This document shows positions 17,298-25,338 of a DNA stretch of 64,000 nucleotides, in pieces. Positions within the stretch are counted from its first letter, which is position 1; each line of letters opens with the position of its first letter. The stretch spans positions 113,024 through 177,023 of the forward strand of contig JAZSFC010000006.1 in assembly GCA_045531955.1 (NCBI GenBank). The letters are read 5' to 3'. The position numbers and the translations under genes were made by a program. The notes below the pieces were generated by a model. The model saw only the letters and a program-made list of their open reading frames with translations. It was not told the DNA's origin and searched no databases. This DNA comes from SIG299 sp045531955. Its GTDB lineage: Bacteria; Bacillota; Clostridia; Lachnospirales; Lachnospiraceae.

Positions 17298-17348
17298 AGT
17301 TTAATTCCTCCTTTTTGGATGCTTTGCTTTATGTTACCTTATGTCTGC

Positions 17349-17392
17349 ATTATAGGACATCTGCTTTCCCGCGTGTTATGCTGCCAGCATAA
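17349..17392 (-). promoter_or_regulatory. promoter of the micro-ORF unit with 17-bp palindrome
   Basis: TATAAT at 17354-17349 with no good -35 box. The palindrome TTATGCTGCCAGCATAA (17376-17392) lies 21 bases upstream of the -10, centred near -42. This is the position of an activator site that replaces the -35. The same palindrome with the same 21-base gap occurs at 21642-21685. Confidence 0.75.
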
Positions 17393-17475
17393 ACATGCTT
17401 ATGCGATGTCCCCGGTTACACTTCTATTATGGCATATGCTTTTCCCGTTCCGCGACGGCACTTTGCAAAAATAAG

Positions 17476-17502
17476 GGAGGAACAGTGGTTTACCGTTCCT
17501 CC
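17476..17502 (-). terminator. terminator of the kinase/STAND operon
   Basis: 8-bp stem GGAGGAAC/GTTCCTCC, followed on the minus strand by CTTATTTTT. It separates the kinase gene from the micro-ORF unit, which therefore depends on its own promoter. Confidence 0.8.
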
Positions 17503-17515
17503 TTCGAACATCGTA

Positions 17516-20335
17516 TTATGCATTTTGAATATAATATGGAAAATTTGCAGTTTGCTTTGCAAGGTACAATGCCCCCTTCTCTATATCTCCTAAGCAATCT
17601 AAATAGAAGTTATGCAATGTATTATAGCAGGTTCCCGTATCCTTATGCTGCTCTCCCAAAAGCAGTTCCCGGGTTTCGCAGGCAGTCAGATAGCACTTCT
17701 CTGCTTCCTCATACTGCTGCAAACTGCAATACAATTCGCCTAAATAATAGTAGTTGTCCGCTGCCGGAACACTCATCTTGCCGCAGCAGTCATCAAAAAT
17801 CGCTTCTGCCTCCCGCAGATACTTCATCGCCAATTCCGTATCTGTGGAACTATACCAGATTCCAAGATAAGCCGCTATCTTACCGACACTGACACTCTTC
17901 TTATCAGAAAAATTTTTGTATACGGTTTCTGCTTTATCCATATATTCACGTGTTGTTTGGAACTCCTCTTTGCGTGCCCAAAGCTCAGCCAGAGCAACAT
18001 AACACTCTCCCGTCTTTTCGCTTTCCGGTCCAAGAAGCTTTTCGTAAATTCCCACTGCACGTTCGAAATAACCTATCGCCTCTTTATGACTGGTTAAACG
18101 GTATGCTCTGCCGAGAGTATAGCAACAGTCCGCGATTGCAAAATTTTCTTCCTTAGAAATCTTTTCATACAAACATAGTGCCTCGCGACAATAAGCCCGG
18201 ATGAAATCTCCGTCCTTTCTTCCATAGAAAATGCTGCCAATCGCTTCCAGACAATTTGCCTGCTGTTCTGTCATTTCAGCATCGCATTCCTGCGCAAGCA
18301 AAGTTCGGATTTTTTCCAGATTATCCGCCAGATGCAAACGTCCCGCCAGATTATCCGGATTTTCTTTTGTAAAGGCAATCATACGGTTTAACATGGTCTT
18401 GCACTGTGTCGGGTTCTGGATTACCAAATCTATGACAACCTCTGCCACTACAGGATGAAGGGAAATGATATCCTCTGTCTCTTCCCAGGTTATCCATCCG
18501 GTTTCAATCAGTGTGTTGATTTCTTCATAGTTTCTAAGCCCGCACCAGGCACAAAACCGTTCTGTCGGAACACCGGTATGCGGAAGCAGGGAAAGGCAGG
18601 CTAACACATATTGTTCCTTTTCGTTTAACTTGGAACAGTCAAATAATTTCTTCAGATGCGTGTAGATATCCGCTTTTTCTCCACCGTTTTCGGAAGATAT
18701 TTTTTCTCTGGACATCTTTCTTACTCCTAAAGACAGCTGTTTATACAATGTTTTTGCGTTCAGTCTTCCTGCCCGCATCAGCTTTGCCAGCAGTTCTATC
18801 AGCTTGGTATGATTCTGCATCTCGGTAAACAGTTTCTCCAAAAGCTGTTTTTCCTCTGCTGCCAATGGCTTTTTATAATAACTTTCAAAAAGCGCCCAAA
18901 GAGTTTCCTTATCTTCGATGCTCTTTACCTCCAATGTGGAAAATGAAGTATCGGAATAATCTTTTCGCGAGGTAATCAGCAGTTTACAGCCCAGTTTTGC
19001 CAGATCCTCCAGGTGCTCATCCCCGTAATCCAGGTTATCTACAATGACAAGAACCCGTTCGTTGCAAAGCTTTTCCAGTTCGCCCAACTTGTACTTATAA
19101 TACTCTTCCGCCGGTACCAGATAATCGAAATGCGCTTCCAGATTTTCTATCGGCACTTCATGATGGCTGTTTACCATATCCATAATAGTACCGGTACAGG
19201 AGGCAAACATACGGATGTCATATTCCGCATTATACCGGTGGGCATACTGCTTTGCCAATGCCGTTTTCCCGATTCCGCCGACACCGCCCAGAACCAATAC
19301 GTTGTTTTCCTTTAACCGGGTATGTACCTCCTCCAGCTCCTTTTCTCTTCCGACAAAATGGGAAGACGGTGCCGGAAGCTTCTCTTTTAAGAATTTCTTT
19401 GCCGGGTTCGTCAGCATAATCAGTTCGTCCAGAACCGGAATTACCTCCTCTGCCGACTGATATCTTACTGTTACCACATTGCAAAGAAGTCTGCGGAGCA
19501 ATTCTTTTAACAGAGGCTTCACCGCAGGATTCACATTCTGTAACAATTCTGCCGTATCAATGCAGGTATAGTCAGAAGCGCTTCCACGTTCCTCCGGCTC
19601 TGAATGACGGTCCATCAGCTTTACAAACAAAATTTCTCCGATGGAAAACAGGTCACTGGCTTCACAAATCATATCACGGAGTCCGTTCTCATGTTCCCAT
19701 GCCGCCCAGGTCGGAGTATACGACAAACGGCTCCAGCCGCCCGTAAGCTCATCTTTTCCTGTTACACTGTCAAAATCAAACAGAAGAACCATCTCCGGAG
19801 TTTCCGGAATTGCAAAAATATTGTTTGGCTTAACATCCAGATGCAGCATCCCATGATTATGGTAGGCACCGATAATCCGGGTCAGTGCTTTTATTCTGCG
19901 TAACAAAGTATGCAGGGATGTTTCCGTCATATCCTCATAATTTTGTCCTTCATTGCAGGTCATATCAATATATTTTGTGCCGTTCGCCTCATAGATGCCC
20001 TGAATGTTACTGGTAACGTTTTTTAATTCCGGCACGGCTCTCAGTTCCAGCTGCCGGAGATAACCGGCAGTAAAACGCTGCAATCCGGCTCTGTAATCTT
20101 CTTCATCGTTTTCGTCTATACAGTGCAGTATTTTATTATCATCGCGGACCAACTCTAAATATCTGGGATTATATTCCTTTAAAATATGTTCCGTACGGAT
20201 TCCTTTTTCATCCTCGTGAATTGCCCGGTACACCTTACTGGAAGCCCCCCCGCCAATCACTTCTTCAATATAAAACTTCCCTTTTATTTCCGGGAATTCC
20301 AAAGGGCTGCTTTCTTTTCCAAAATAGCGTTCCAT
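17516..20335 (-). CDS. protein kinase-STAND NTPase-TPR fusion protein
   Basis: 939 residues. Residues ~20-310 form a Ser/Thr-kinase-like domain: glycine loop IGGGASSKVY (27-36), ATP-anchoring K53 (ILKEY), catalytic HLDVKPNN (165-172) and DFD (187-189) in place of DFG. Residues ~325-640 are an NB-ARC-like STAND NTPase: Walker A GGVGGIGKTA (K357), Walker B VLVIVDNLD (D433) and LLITSRK. Residues ~690-939 are tetratricopeptide repeats (ALCLYEKISKEENFAIADCCYTLGRAY type). In STAND proteins the repeats sense a ligand and the NTPase oligomerises; here the kinase would be the output. ATG with AAAGGAGG. Downstream of the 397-residue gene in one operon. The role (defence, signalling or development) is unknown. 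Confidence 0.85.
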   Translation of the reverse strand: MERYFGKESSPLEFPEIKGKFYIEEVIGGGASSKVYRAIHEDEKGIRTEHILKEYNPRYLELVRDDNKILHCIDENDEEDYRAGLQRFTAGYLRQLELRAVPELKNVTSNIQGIYEANGTKYIDMTCNEGQNYEDMTETSLHTLLRRIKALTRIIGAYHNHGMLHLDVKPNNIFAIPETPEMVLLFDFDSVTGKDELTGGWSRLSYTPTWAAWEHENGLRDMICEASDLFSIGEILFVKLMDRHSEPEERGSASDYTCIDTAELLQNVNPAVKPLLKELLRRLLCNVVTVRYQSAEEVIPVLDELIMLTNPAKKFLKEKLPAPSSHFVGREKELEEVHTRLKENNVLVLGGVGGIGKTALAKQYAHRYNAEYDIRMFASCTGTIMDMVNSHHEVPIENLEAHFDYLVPAEEYYKYKLGELEKLCNERVLVIVDNLDYGDEHLEDLAKLGCKLLITSRKDYSDTSFSTLEVKSIEDKETLWALFESYYKKPLAAEEKQLLEKLFTEMQNHTKLIELLAKLMRAGRLNAKTLYKQLSLGVRKMSREKISSENGGEKADIYTHLKKLFDCSKLNEKEQYVLACLSLLPHTGVPTERFCAWCGLRNYEEINTLIETGWITWEETEDIISLHPVVAEVVIDLVIQNPTQCKTMLNRMIAFTKENPDNLAGRLHLADNLEKIRTLLAQECDAEMTEQQANCLEAIGSIFYGRKDGDFIRAYCREALCLYEKISKEENFAIADCCYTLGRAYRLTSHKEAIGYFERAVGIYEKLLGPESEKTGECYVALAELWARKEEFQTTREYMDKAETVYKNFSDKKSVSVGKIAAYLGIWYSSTDTELAMKYLREAEAIFDDCCGKMSVPAADNYYYLGELYCSLQQYEEAEKCYLTACETRELLLGEQHKDTGTCYNTLHNFYLDCLGDIEKGALYLAKQTANFPYYIQNA

Positions 20336-20411
20336 TTCTTTGCCTCCTTTTTAATATAGGATAACATTTTTTCTTCTGCATCTGTGACTGCACTTTGCAG
20401 CTTAGGTCTGC

Positions 20412-21605
20412 CTACAACAGTGCATCGATATCAATATCATTTTCATCCAGAAAGAAAACCTTCATATAAGCCTGGAATTTCTCTATCGGTTCTTCCGCCA
20501 TCGCACAGTAGCCAATCAGCCAGTCAAACGGGTTTTTCCAATACAAGTGCATAAAGCCGCACTGGTTTAAAATCAAATTCATGGTCAGTTCAAACTCATC
20601 GAAACCATCTATCTTATTGTACTCTTCTTTGGAGAAAAACACAAAGAAATAAAGTACAATCAACACTTTGCGGATAGAATCATTGGACACATACTGATTC
20701 TCTTTACGGTTATATACCTTGAGAATTTCTTCATAGGTCGGAAAATGGCGTAACAAAAGCTTTGGTAATTTCGAATCCGCAAGACGGCGCTTATGGAGTT
20801 CTGCTACTTCCCGTAGCGGAATGTCATACAGCTGATTTACAACCCTTTCGATACTGTTTACCTGATAAAGTTCCATGCACTGCTTTAAAAAATTTGCTAC
20901 TTTTTTCTGTGCGGTCCGATTGTAACCCGCTTCATTAAAGCTGGACCAGTTGGTTTGCAGGAAATACTTCAGTTTTTGCTCGGTTTGTATGTGCTTGATT
21001 CTCTCCCCGATATCTTCTGTTATGTAAATCATTTCAGAATCAGGGAAGGTCTCTTTGTTTTCTTCCACCCAGGCAATCAGGCGCTCCGCGTCTTTATAGG
21101 TTCTTTCCGGTTCCTGTAAGCAAAAACGGAAGATTACTTCTTTCCAGTCCCTATAATTATAAGACCGTTCAAAGCATGCTTTCAAGAAAAACTCGCCGGC
21201 TTCCTCCGCATTCATATTCAAAGCAAAACATAATTTGAATAACTTTATGCGACCGCCCTTGTCCGTTTCCGGAAGCCCGTACTTTAAGCCATTTTTTACT
21301 TTCTTAACCCCCATTCCCCGGTTAATCCAGTTTTCCAAATTGCCCCGTTCCAGGGAAATTCCCTGTTTTTTCAAACAGCTCTTTAAAAATTTAATCAGTT
21401 CCGCCGCATCTTCTTCCGCATCTCCGCTATTAATGGTTCCGGTATAGCCTGCCTTCTTTGCTGCCTCGAATACTTTGCTTACAAAAATTTTTTCTTCATC
21501 AAAGGAAGCGAGATAGTTTGCTTTAAATATGTCCCTGCTGTCATCCGTAAAAATCTGATTATATGCGTCTGCTGTACCTTGTCCCATATGATAATTCATA
21601 CTCAT
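20412..21605 (-). CDS. 397-residue partner of the kinase/STAND protein, possible HTH
   Basis: Soluble and helical, with no membrane segment. Residues ~78-140 (LKKQGISLERGNLENWINRG ... LFKLCFALNMNAEEAGEFF) resemble an XRE-like helix-turn-helix of a type I recall from uncharacterised Lachnospiraceae proteins. The rest, rich in Tyr/Phe/Leu helices, is not recognised. AAGGAGG lies 5 bases before the ATG. It is the first gene of the operon, 77 bases ahead of the kinase gene, behind the shared palindrome. It might be the factor that binds the palindrome, or an effector controlled by the kinase. Confidence 0.65.
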   Translation of the reverse strand: MSMNYHMGQGTADAYNQIFTDDSRDIFKANYLASFDEEKIFVSKVFEAAKKAGYTGTINSGDAEEDAAELIKFLKSCLKKQGISLERGNLENWINRGMGVKKVKNGLKYGLPETDKGGRIKLFKLCFALNMNAEEAGEFFLKACFERSYNYRDWKEVIFRFCLQEPERTYKDAERLIAWVEENKETFPDSEMIYITEDIGERIKHIQTEQKLKYFLQTNWSSFNEAGYNRTAQKKVANFLKQCMELYQVNSIERVVNQLYDIPLREVAELHKRRLADSKLPKLLLRHFPTYEEILKVYNRKENQYVSNDSIRKVLIVLYFFVFFSKEEYNKIDGFDEFELTMNLILNQCGFMHLYWKNPFDWLIGYCAMAEEPIEKFQAYMKVFFLDENDIDIDALL

Positions 21606-21641
21606 CCTTACCTCCTTATGGTAAACCTGTTTTATAATTTT

Positions 21642-21685
21642 ATTGTATCACATTCCTTTTCATATAAATTATGCTGCCAGCATAA
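21642..21685 (-). promoter_or_regulatory. promoter of the kinase/STAND operon with the same 17-bp palindrome
   Basis: TACAAT at 21647-21642, no recognisable -35, and TTATGCTGCCAGCATAA at 21669-21685, again 21 bases upstream of the -10. Identical to the arrangement at 17349-17392. Confidence 0.75.
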
Positions 21686-21790
21686 ACCCTCTTCCCTTAT
21701 TTTGCTTATAAATTTGCACAAAATTCCTTGCCAGCCTCTGCTCTTCTCCTTTATAATAAAGATAATCACTTTTTACAAAGGAGGACACCT

Positions 21791-22798
21791 ATGGAAACCA
21801 TCCGTTTGGGACGTACCAATTTAATTGTCAGCAAAAACGGCTTCGGCGCCCTGCCGGTGCAGCGTGTGGGCATGGAAGATGCCTGTCGGCTGTTACGTAA
21901 AGCCTATGATAACGGCATTAACTATTTTGATACTGCCAGAGCCTATTCCGACAGTGAAGAAAAGCTGGGCAATGCGTTAGCCGATGTCAGGGAAAAAATC
22001 ATCATTTCCACAAAAACCGGTGCAACCAAGGTGGAAGACTTTTGGAAACATTTAAACCAGAGCCTCACCTTGCTCAAAACCGATTACATTGATATTTACC
22101 AATTTCATAATCCGGCCTTTTGCCCAAAACCGGGAGACGGCACCGGTCTTTACGAAGCCATGCTGGAAGCAAAAGAAAAAGGAATGATCCGTTTCATCGG
22201 TATGACCAACCACCGCCTCTCCGTAGCAGAGGAAGCCGTGCGCTCCGGCCTGTATGACACGCTGCAGTTCCCATTTTCTTATCTGGCCAGTGAAAAAGAA
22301 GAAGAACTGGTGCGCCTTTGCGAAGAACTGGATGTAGGCTTTATCTGCATGAAAGCATTAGCCGGAGGTCTTATTACCCGCTCCGATGTAGCTTACGCCT
22401 ATCTGGCAAAGTTCCCGGTAGCACCAATCTGGGGCATCCAGCGGGAGCACGAACTGGACGAATTCCTTTCCTATAACGATAACCCGCCGGAACTTACGAA
22501 AGAGCGTCTGGATTACATTGCCAAAGAACGTACCGAACTCATCGGTGAATTCTGCCGGGGATGCGGTTACTGCATGCCATGTCCGGTCGATATTGAAATT
22601 AATAATTGTGCCAGAATGTCCCTGCTTCTCCGCCGTGCTCCTTCCGCCGGCTTTTTAACGGAGGAATGGCAAAATAATATGAAAAAAATTGAAAATTGTC
22701 TCGAATGCGGACAATGCAAAGCAAAGTGCCCGTACGGTCTGGACACTCCGGCCCTGCTTAAGAGAAACTATGAAGATTATAAGACTTTCTTAAACTGA
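21791..22798 (+). CDS. aldo/keto reductase with C-terminal 4Fe-4S domain
   Basis: 335 residues from the ATG at 21791 (METIRLGRTNL), which has AAGGAGG before it; the frame is open further upstream but lacks a start signal. TIM-barrel aldo/keto reductase (YFDTARAYSDSEEKLG with the catalytic Asp and Tyr, ISTKTGA with Lys). The C-terminal Cys motifs CRGCGYCMPCP and CLECGQCKAKCP can bind two iron-sulfur clusters. Such proteins reduce carbonyls with flavin or ferredoxin coupling; the substrate is unknown. It is monocistronic on the lagging side, ended by the hairpin at 22821. Confidence 0.9.
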   Translation: METIRLGRTNLIVSKNGFGALPVQRVGMEDACRLLRKAYDNGINYFDTARAYSDSEEKLGNALADVREKIIISTKTGATKVEDFWKHLNQSLTLLKTDYIDIYQFHNPAFCPKPGDGTGLYEAMLEAKEKGMIRFIGMTNHRLSVAEEAVRSGLYDTLQFPFSYLASEKEEELVRLCEELDVGFICMKALAGGLITRSDVAYAYLAKFPVAPIWGIQREHELDEFLSYNDNPPELTKERLDYIAKERTELIGEFCRGCGYCMPCPVDIEINNCARMSLLLRRAPSAGFLTEEWQNNMKKIENCLECGQCKAKCPYGLDTPALLKRNYEDYKTFLN

Positions 22799-22820
22799 TT
22801 TTTCCCTGATATTGTATAAA

Positions 22821-22852
22821 ACTCCCGTAGCAGTATTGCTACGGGAGTTTTT
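22821..22852. terminator. bidirectional terminator
   Basis: Perfect 12-bp stem ACTCCCGTAGCA/TGCTACGGGAGT with a GTAT loop, followed by TTTTT on the plus strand. Placed between the convergent reductase and MBL genes. Confidence 0.92.
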
Positions 22853-22853
22853 G

Positions 22854-23699
22854 CTATGCATCAAATTCAAGCACCGTTCCGGTAGTATTGAGGACAAAGC
22901 CCTCCGGAAATTCTTTCTTCAATAGTTCCATTCCGGCGTCTCCGGTGCAATGGGACACGGCAATAGTTTTTACGCCATGTACTTTTAATGCTTCTACTGT
23001 TTTTAGCAGTCTCTCTTCCTTCGCTTCTACCAAATGGGTTCCGCCCAGAACTGCTGCCACCGGAAGTCCGGTTTCTTTCTGTACGGTGTCCAGGATATTC
23101 ACAATTCCCACATGGGAACAGCCGACAATCAACACTATGCCGCGCTCTGTTACAATTCCCAATGCAATTTCATCGGAAAACAAATCCTGCACAAAGCCTT
23201 CTTCTGTCTCTATAAAAAACTTTGGATTTACCTTTTCAAAATTGTTTTCCCTAAAAAAGTTTTTAAATAAAATAAGTTTCCCGGATATTTTTGTCACGGT
23301 TTCTTCTATATAGTGAAGTTCTGTCATCGGACTACTTGTGAGAAGTTCCTTTTCAAACGGATTTCCGTTATATTTGTAACTTCCATCCTCCAACAGCTTA
23401 TATTTTGGTATAAAAAACTCCTTTCCTATATAAAAAGGAGTTTTTCTTTTCACTTTTCCAAGGAGCTCCGGAATTCCTCCGGTATGGTCGTAATGCCCGT
23501 GGCTTACAATAATCCTGTCTGCCTCTGACAAGTCAATTCCTAACTGTTCTGCATTTTTTGCAAATGCTCCTGTCTGACCCGTGTCAAACAAAATTTTTTC
23601 ATCCTCCAGCTCTATCCACACAGAAAAGCCATGTTCAAAAGCCAGTTTTCCATCCTTGTCCGGCATGTTTTCAATAAGTGTTGTAATTTTCAGACTCAT
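22854..23699 (-). CDS. metallo-beta-lactamase fold hydrolase
   Basis: 281 residues. Contains the metal-binding SHGHYDHTGG motif, an early Asp (FDTGQTG) and later His residues in GCSHVGIVN and AVSHCTGDAG. The layout resembles the archaeal/clostridial pterin-pathway MBL group (DHPH synthase-like) rather than beta-lactamases or RNases. The substrate is not predictable. It is monocistronic. Confidence 0.85.
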   Translation of the reverse strand: MSLKITTLIENMPDKDGKLAFEHGFSVWIELEDEKILFDTGQTGAFAKNAEQLGIDLSEADRIIVSHGHYDHTGGIPELLGKVKRKTPFYIGKEFFIPKYKLLEDGSYKYNGNPFEKELLTSSPMTELHYIEETVTKISGKLILFKNFFRENNFEKVNPKFFIETEEGFVQDLFSDEIALGIVTERGIVLIVGCSHVGIVNILDTVQKETGLPVAAVLGGTHLVEAKEERLLKTVEALKVHGVKTIAVSHCTGDAGMELLKKEFPEGFVLNTTGTVLEFDA

Positions 23700-23819
23700 A
23701 AAACAATTCCCTCTTCCGCATTTTTACTGCATCTCTTAAATCTGTTATAGCATATTTTGTGTTTCTTCTCAATCCTTTTCCCTTATTTTGTGAAGTGAAG
23801 AAAAAATTCAAAATTTTTT

Positions 23820-23858
23820 AAAAAAGTACTTGCATTTTATCGAATCATGGTATATAAT
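23820..23858 (+). promoter_or_regulatory. promoter of tRNA-Lys copy 2
   Basis: TTGCAT (23830-23835), 17-base spacer, TATAAT (23853-23858), preceded by AAAAAAGTAC as at copy 1. Confidence 0.85.
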
Positions 23859-23899
23859 CATTTTCGTGTTCAGGAAATCCTGATACAAACAATAAATAT

Positions 23900-23972
23900 G
23901 CATCTCTAGCTCAGTTGGTAGAGCACCTGACTCTTAATCAGGGTGTCCAGGGTTCGAGCCCCTGGAGATGCA
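23900..23972 (+). tRNA. tRNA-Lys (anticodon CUU), copy 2
   Basis: Identical to 3670-3742 over all 73 positions, anticodon loop CTCTTAA, CCA not encoded. The flanking sequence differs, so the copy is not part of a larger recent duplication. Confidence 0.97.
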
Positions 23973-23979
23973 CTTGAAG

Positions 23980-24025
23980 CACTGGTTTTGAAGCTTAGAC
24001 TTCGGGGCTGGTGTTTTTCTTTTCC
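23980..24025 (+). terminator. terminator of tRNA-Lys copy 2
   Basis: 14-bp stem rich in G-U pairs (CACTGGTTTTGAAG with CTTCGGGGCTGGTG, 23980-24013), followed by TTTTTCTTTTCC. Confidence 0.8.
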
Positions 24026-24036
24026 TTTCTTTTCAA

Positions 24037-24102
24037 TTGACGAAGTACAAAAAATAAGGTATCATTATAAGTCAGAGCAGGGTCATACTTCTGCCCTGAC
24101 TT
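24037..24102 (+). promoter_or_regulatory. promoter and leader hairpin of trmB
   Basis: TTGACG (24037-24042), 17-base spacer, TATCAT (24060-24065). Right after the start point lies a hairpin AAGTCAG...CTGACTT (24069-24102) followed by ATTTGTTTATTTT, which could act as an attenuator of the trmB transcript. Confidence 0.6.
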
Positions 24103-24150
24103 ATTTGTTTATTTTACACATACCGCCTAACCGGCAGAATGAGAGGAACC

Positions 24151-24792
24151 ATGAGACTCAGAAAAGTAAAAGGTGCAAAAGAAGCTATTGAGGCCAGCAG
24201 CCTCGTGATTCATGATGCAGCTTCAAAAAAAGGACAATGGCAGCAGATCTTCGGCAACCAAAATCCGATTCACATTGAAATCGGCATGGGAAAAGGCCGT
24301 TTTCTGACCGCACTGGCAAAGGAAAATCCGGATATCAACTATATTGGTATCGAACGTTATGACAGCGTATTGGTACGTGCATTGGAGAAACGGGACCAGG
24401 AAGAAGAAATTCAAAATCTGTTTTACCTTTGTGAAGATGCCAAAAACATTGCTGATGTTTTTGCCGCCGGAGAAGTTGCGCGGATTTACTTAAACTTCTC
24501 GGACCCGTGGCCAAAAGACCGTCATGCAAAAAGAAGACTTACTTCCACGGAATTTTTTGCCCGTTATGACCAGATTCTTGCAAAAGACGGTGAAGTAATG
24601 TTTAAAACCGACAACCGCATTTTGTTTGACTTTTCTTTGGAACAAGTGCCGGAAGCCGGCTGGCAGCTAAAAGATGTTACCTTCGATTTACATCACAGTG
24701 AATACGCCGAAGGCAATATTATGACGGAATACGAAGAGAAGTTTTCTGCCATGGGAAACCCGATTTTCCGTCTGGTAGCATACCGTAATTAA
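24151..24792 (+). CDS. trmB: tRNA (guanine-N7-)-methyltransferase
   Basis: 213 residues from MRLRKVKGAKEAI; GAGAGG lies before this ATG, and TrmB proteins usually start MRLR. Motifs: IEIGMGKGRF (SAM motif I), YIGIERYDSV, LNFSDPWPKDRHAKRRLT (the PWPKxRHxKRR signature), and TEYEEKF near the end. It methylates G46 of tRNAs. It is followed by the 70-residue ORF and trxA. Confidence 0.96.
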   Translation: MRLRKVKGAKEAIEASSLVIHDAASKKGQWQQIFGNQNPIHIEIGMGKGRFLTALAKENPDINYIGIERYDSVLVRALEKRDQEEEIQNLFYLCEDAKNIADVFAAGEVARIYLNFSDPWPKDRHAKRRLTSTEFFARYDQILAKDGEVMFKTDNRILFDFSLEQVPEAGWQLKDVTFDLHHSEYAEGNIMTEYEEKFSAMGNPIFRLVAYRN

Positions 24793-24830
24793 AGGAATAT
24801 ACTGGTAGTATCAACAAAAGGAGGCGCTCC

Positions 24831-25043
24831 ATGTCCTATCCTTTTAAACGGCGGCTTGCCGACTTTTTTGCAGACCGTCCCGGTCTGAACCGCAAAGCCC
24901 TCTGTATCTATCAGTCCCTACAGGAAGTAATCCGGTTGATTAACCCACCGGAAAACGAGCATACTAAAAGAAGAAACTGTAAATTACACACAGAAAACAA
25001 GGAGGATATTTATGGCAATTCATTTTACAGACGAAAATTTTAA
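24831..25043 (+). CDS. 70-residue basic small protein upstream of trxA
   Basis: Starts MSYPFKRRLADFFADRP and ends NSFYRRKF. AGGAGG lies 7 bases before the ATG. The 3' end overlaps trxA by 32 bases in another frame, which is unusual and lowers confidence; the trxA ribosome-binding site is inside this ORF, so coupling is possible. The protein is cationic, with no signal or membrane segment, and is not recognised. Confidence 0.45.
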   Translation: MSYPFKRRLADFFADRPGLNRKALCIYQSLQEVIRLINPPENEHTKRRNCKLHTENKEDIYGNSFYRRKF

Positions 25044-25329
25044 TCAGGAAGTTCTGTCTTCCGACATCCCTGTATTAGTAGATTTTTATGCAGACTGGTG
25101 CGGTCCGTGCAAAATGCTGGCACCGGTAGTTGAAGCTTTAGCAGGTGAATGGGAAGGCAAAGTAAAAATCGGAAAGTTAAACGTAGACAACGCGATGGAT
25201 ACTGCCCAGAATTACGGCATCCAGTCCATCCCGACTCTTCTCTATTTCAAAAACGGTGAGATTGTAAACAAGAGCATCGGTGTTGTCTCCAAAAATGAAA
25301 TTGAGCAGGTACTTAACAGCCTGTTGTAA
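25012..25329 (+). CDS. trxA: thioredoxin
   Basis: 105 residues, standard length. Active site WCGPC (C30, C33), buried Asp in VLVDFYADW, cis-Pro in SIPTLLYF. GGAGG precedes the ATG. Cytosolic disulfide reductase. No thioredoxin reductase is adjacent. Confidence 0.97.
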   Translation: MAIHFTDENFNQEVLSSDIPVLVDFYADWCGPCKMLAPVVEALAGEWEGKVKIGKLNVDNAMDTAQNYGIQSIPTLLYFKNGEIVNKSIGVVSKNEIEQVLNSLL

Positions 25330-25338
25330 GAGGACCTT

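Noticed and set aside
17395..17892. 165-residue plus-strand frame crossing the end of the kinase/STAND gene
   Set aside because: It is antisense to the TPR region and the terminator, with no ribosome-binding site.
22854..23699. Beta-lactamase resistance gene
   Set aside because: The metallo-beta-lactamase fold is there, but there is no signal peptide and the motif layout matches a cytosolic pterin-type hydrolase group.
3670..23972. Large segmental duplication suggested by the two identical tRNA-Lys genes
   Set aside because: Identity stops at the tRNA ends apart from a short promoter signature; terminators and neighbours differ.
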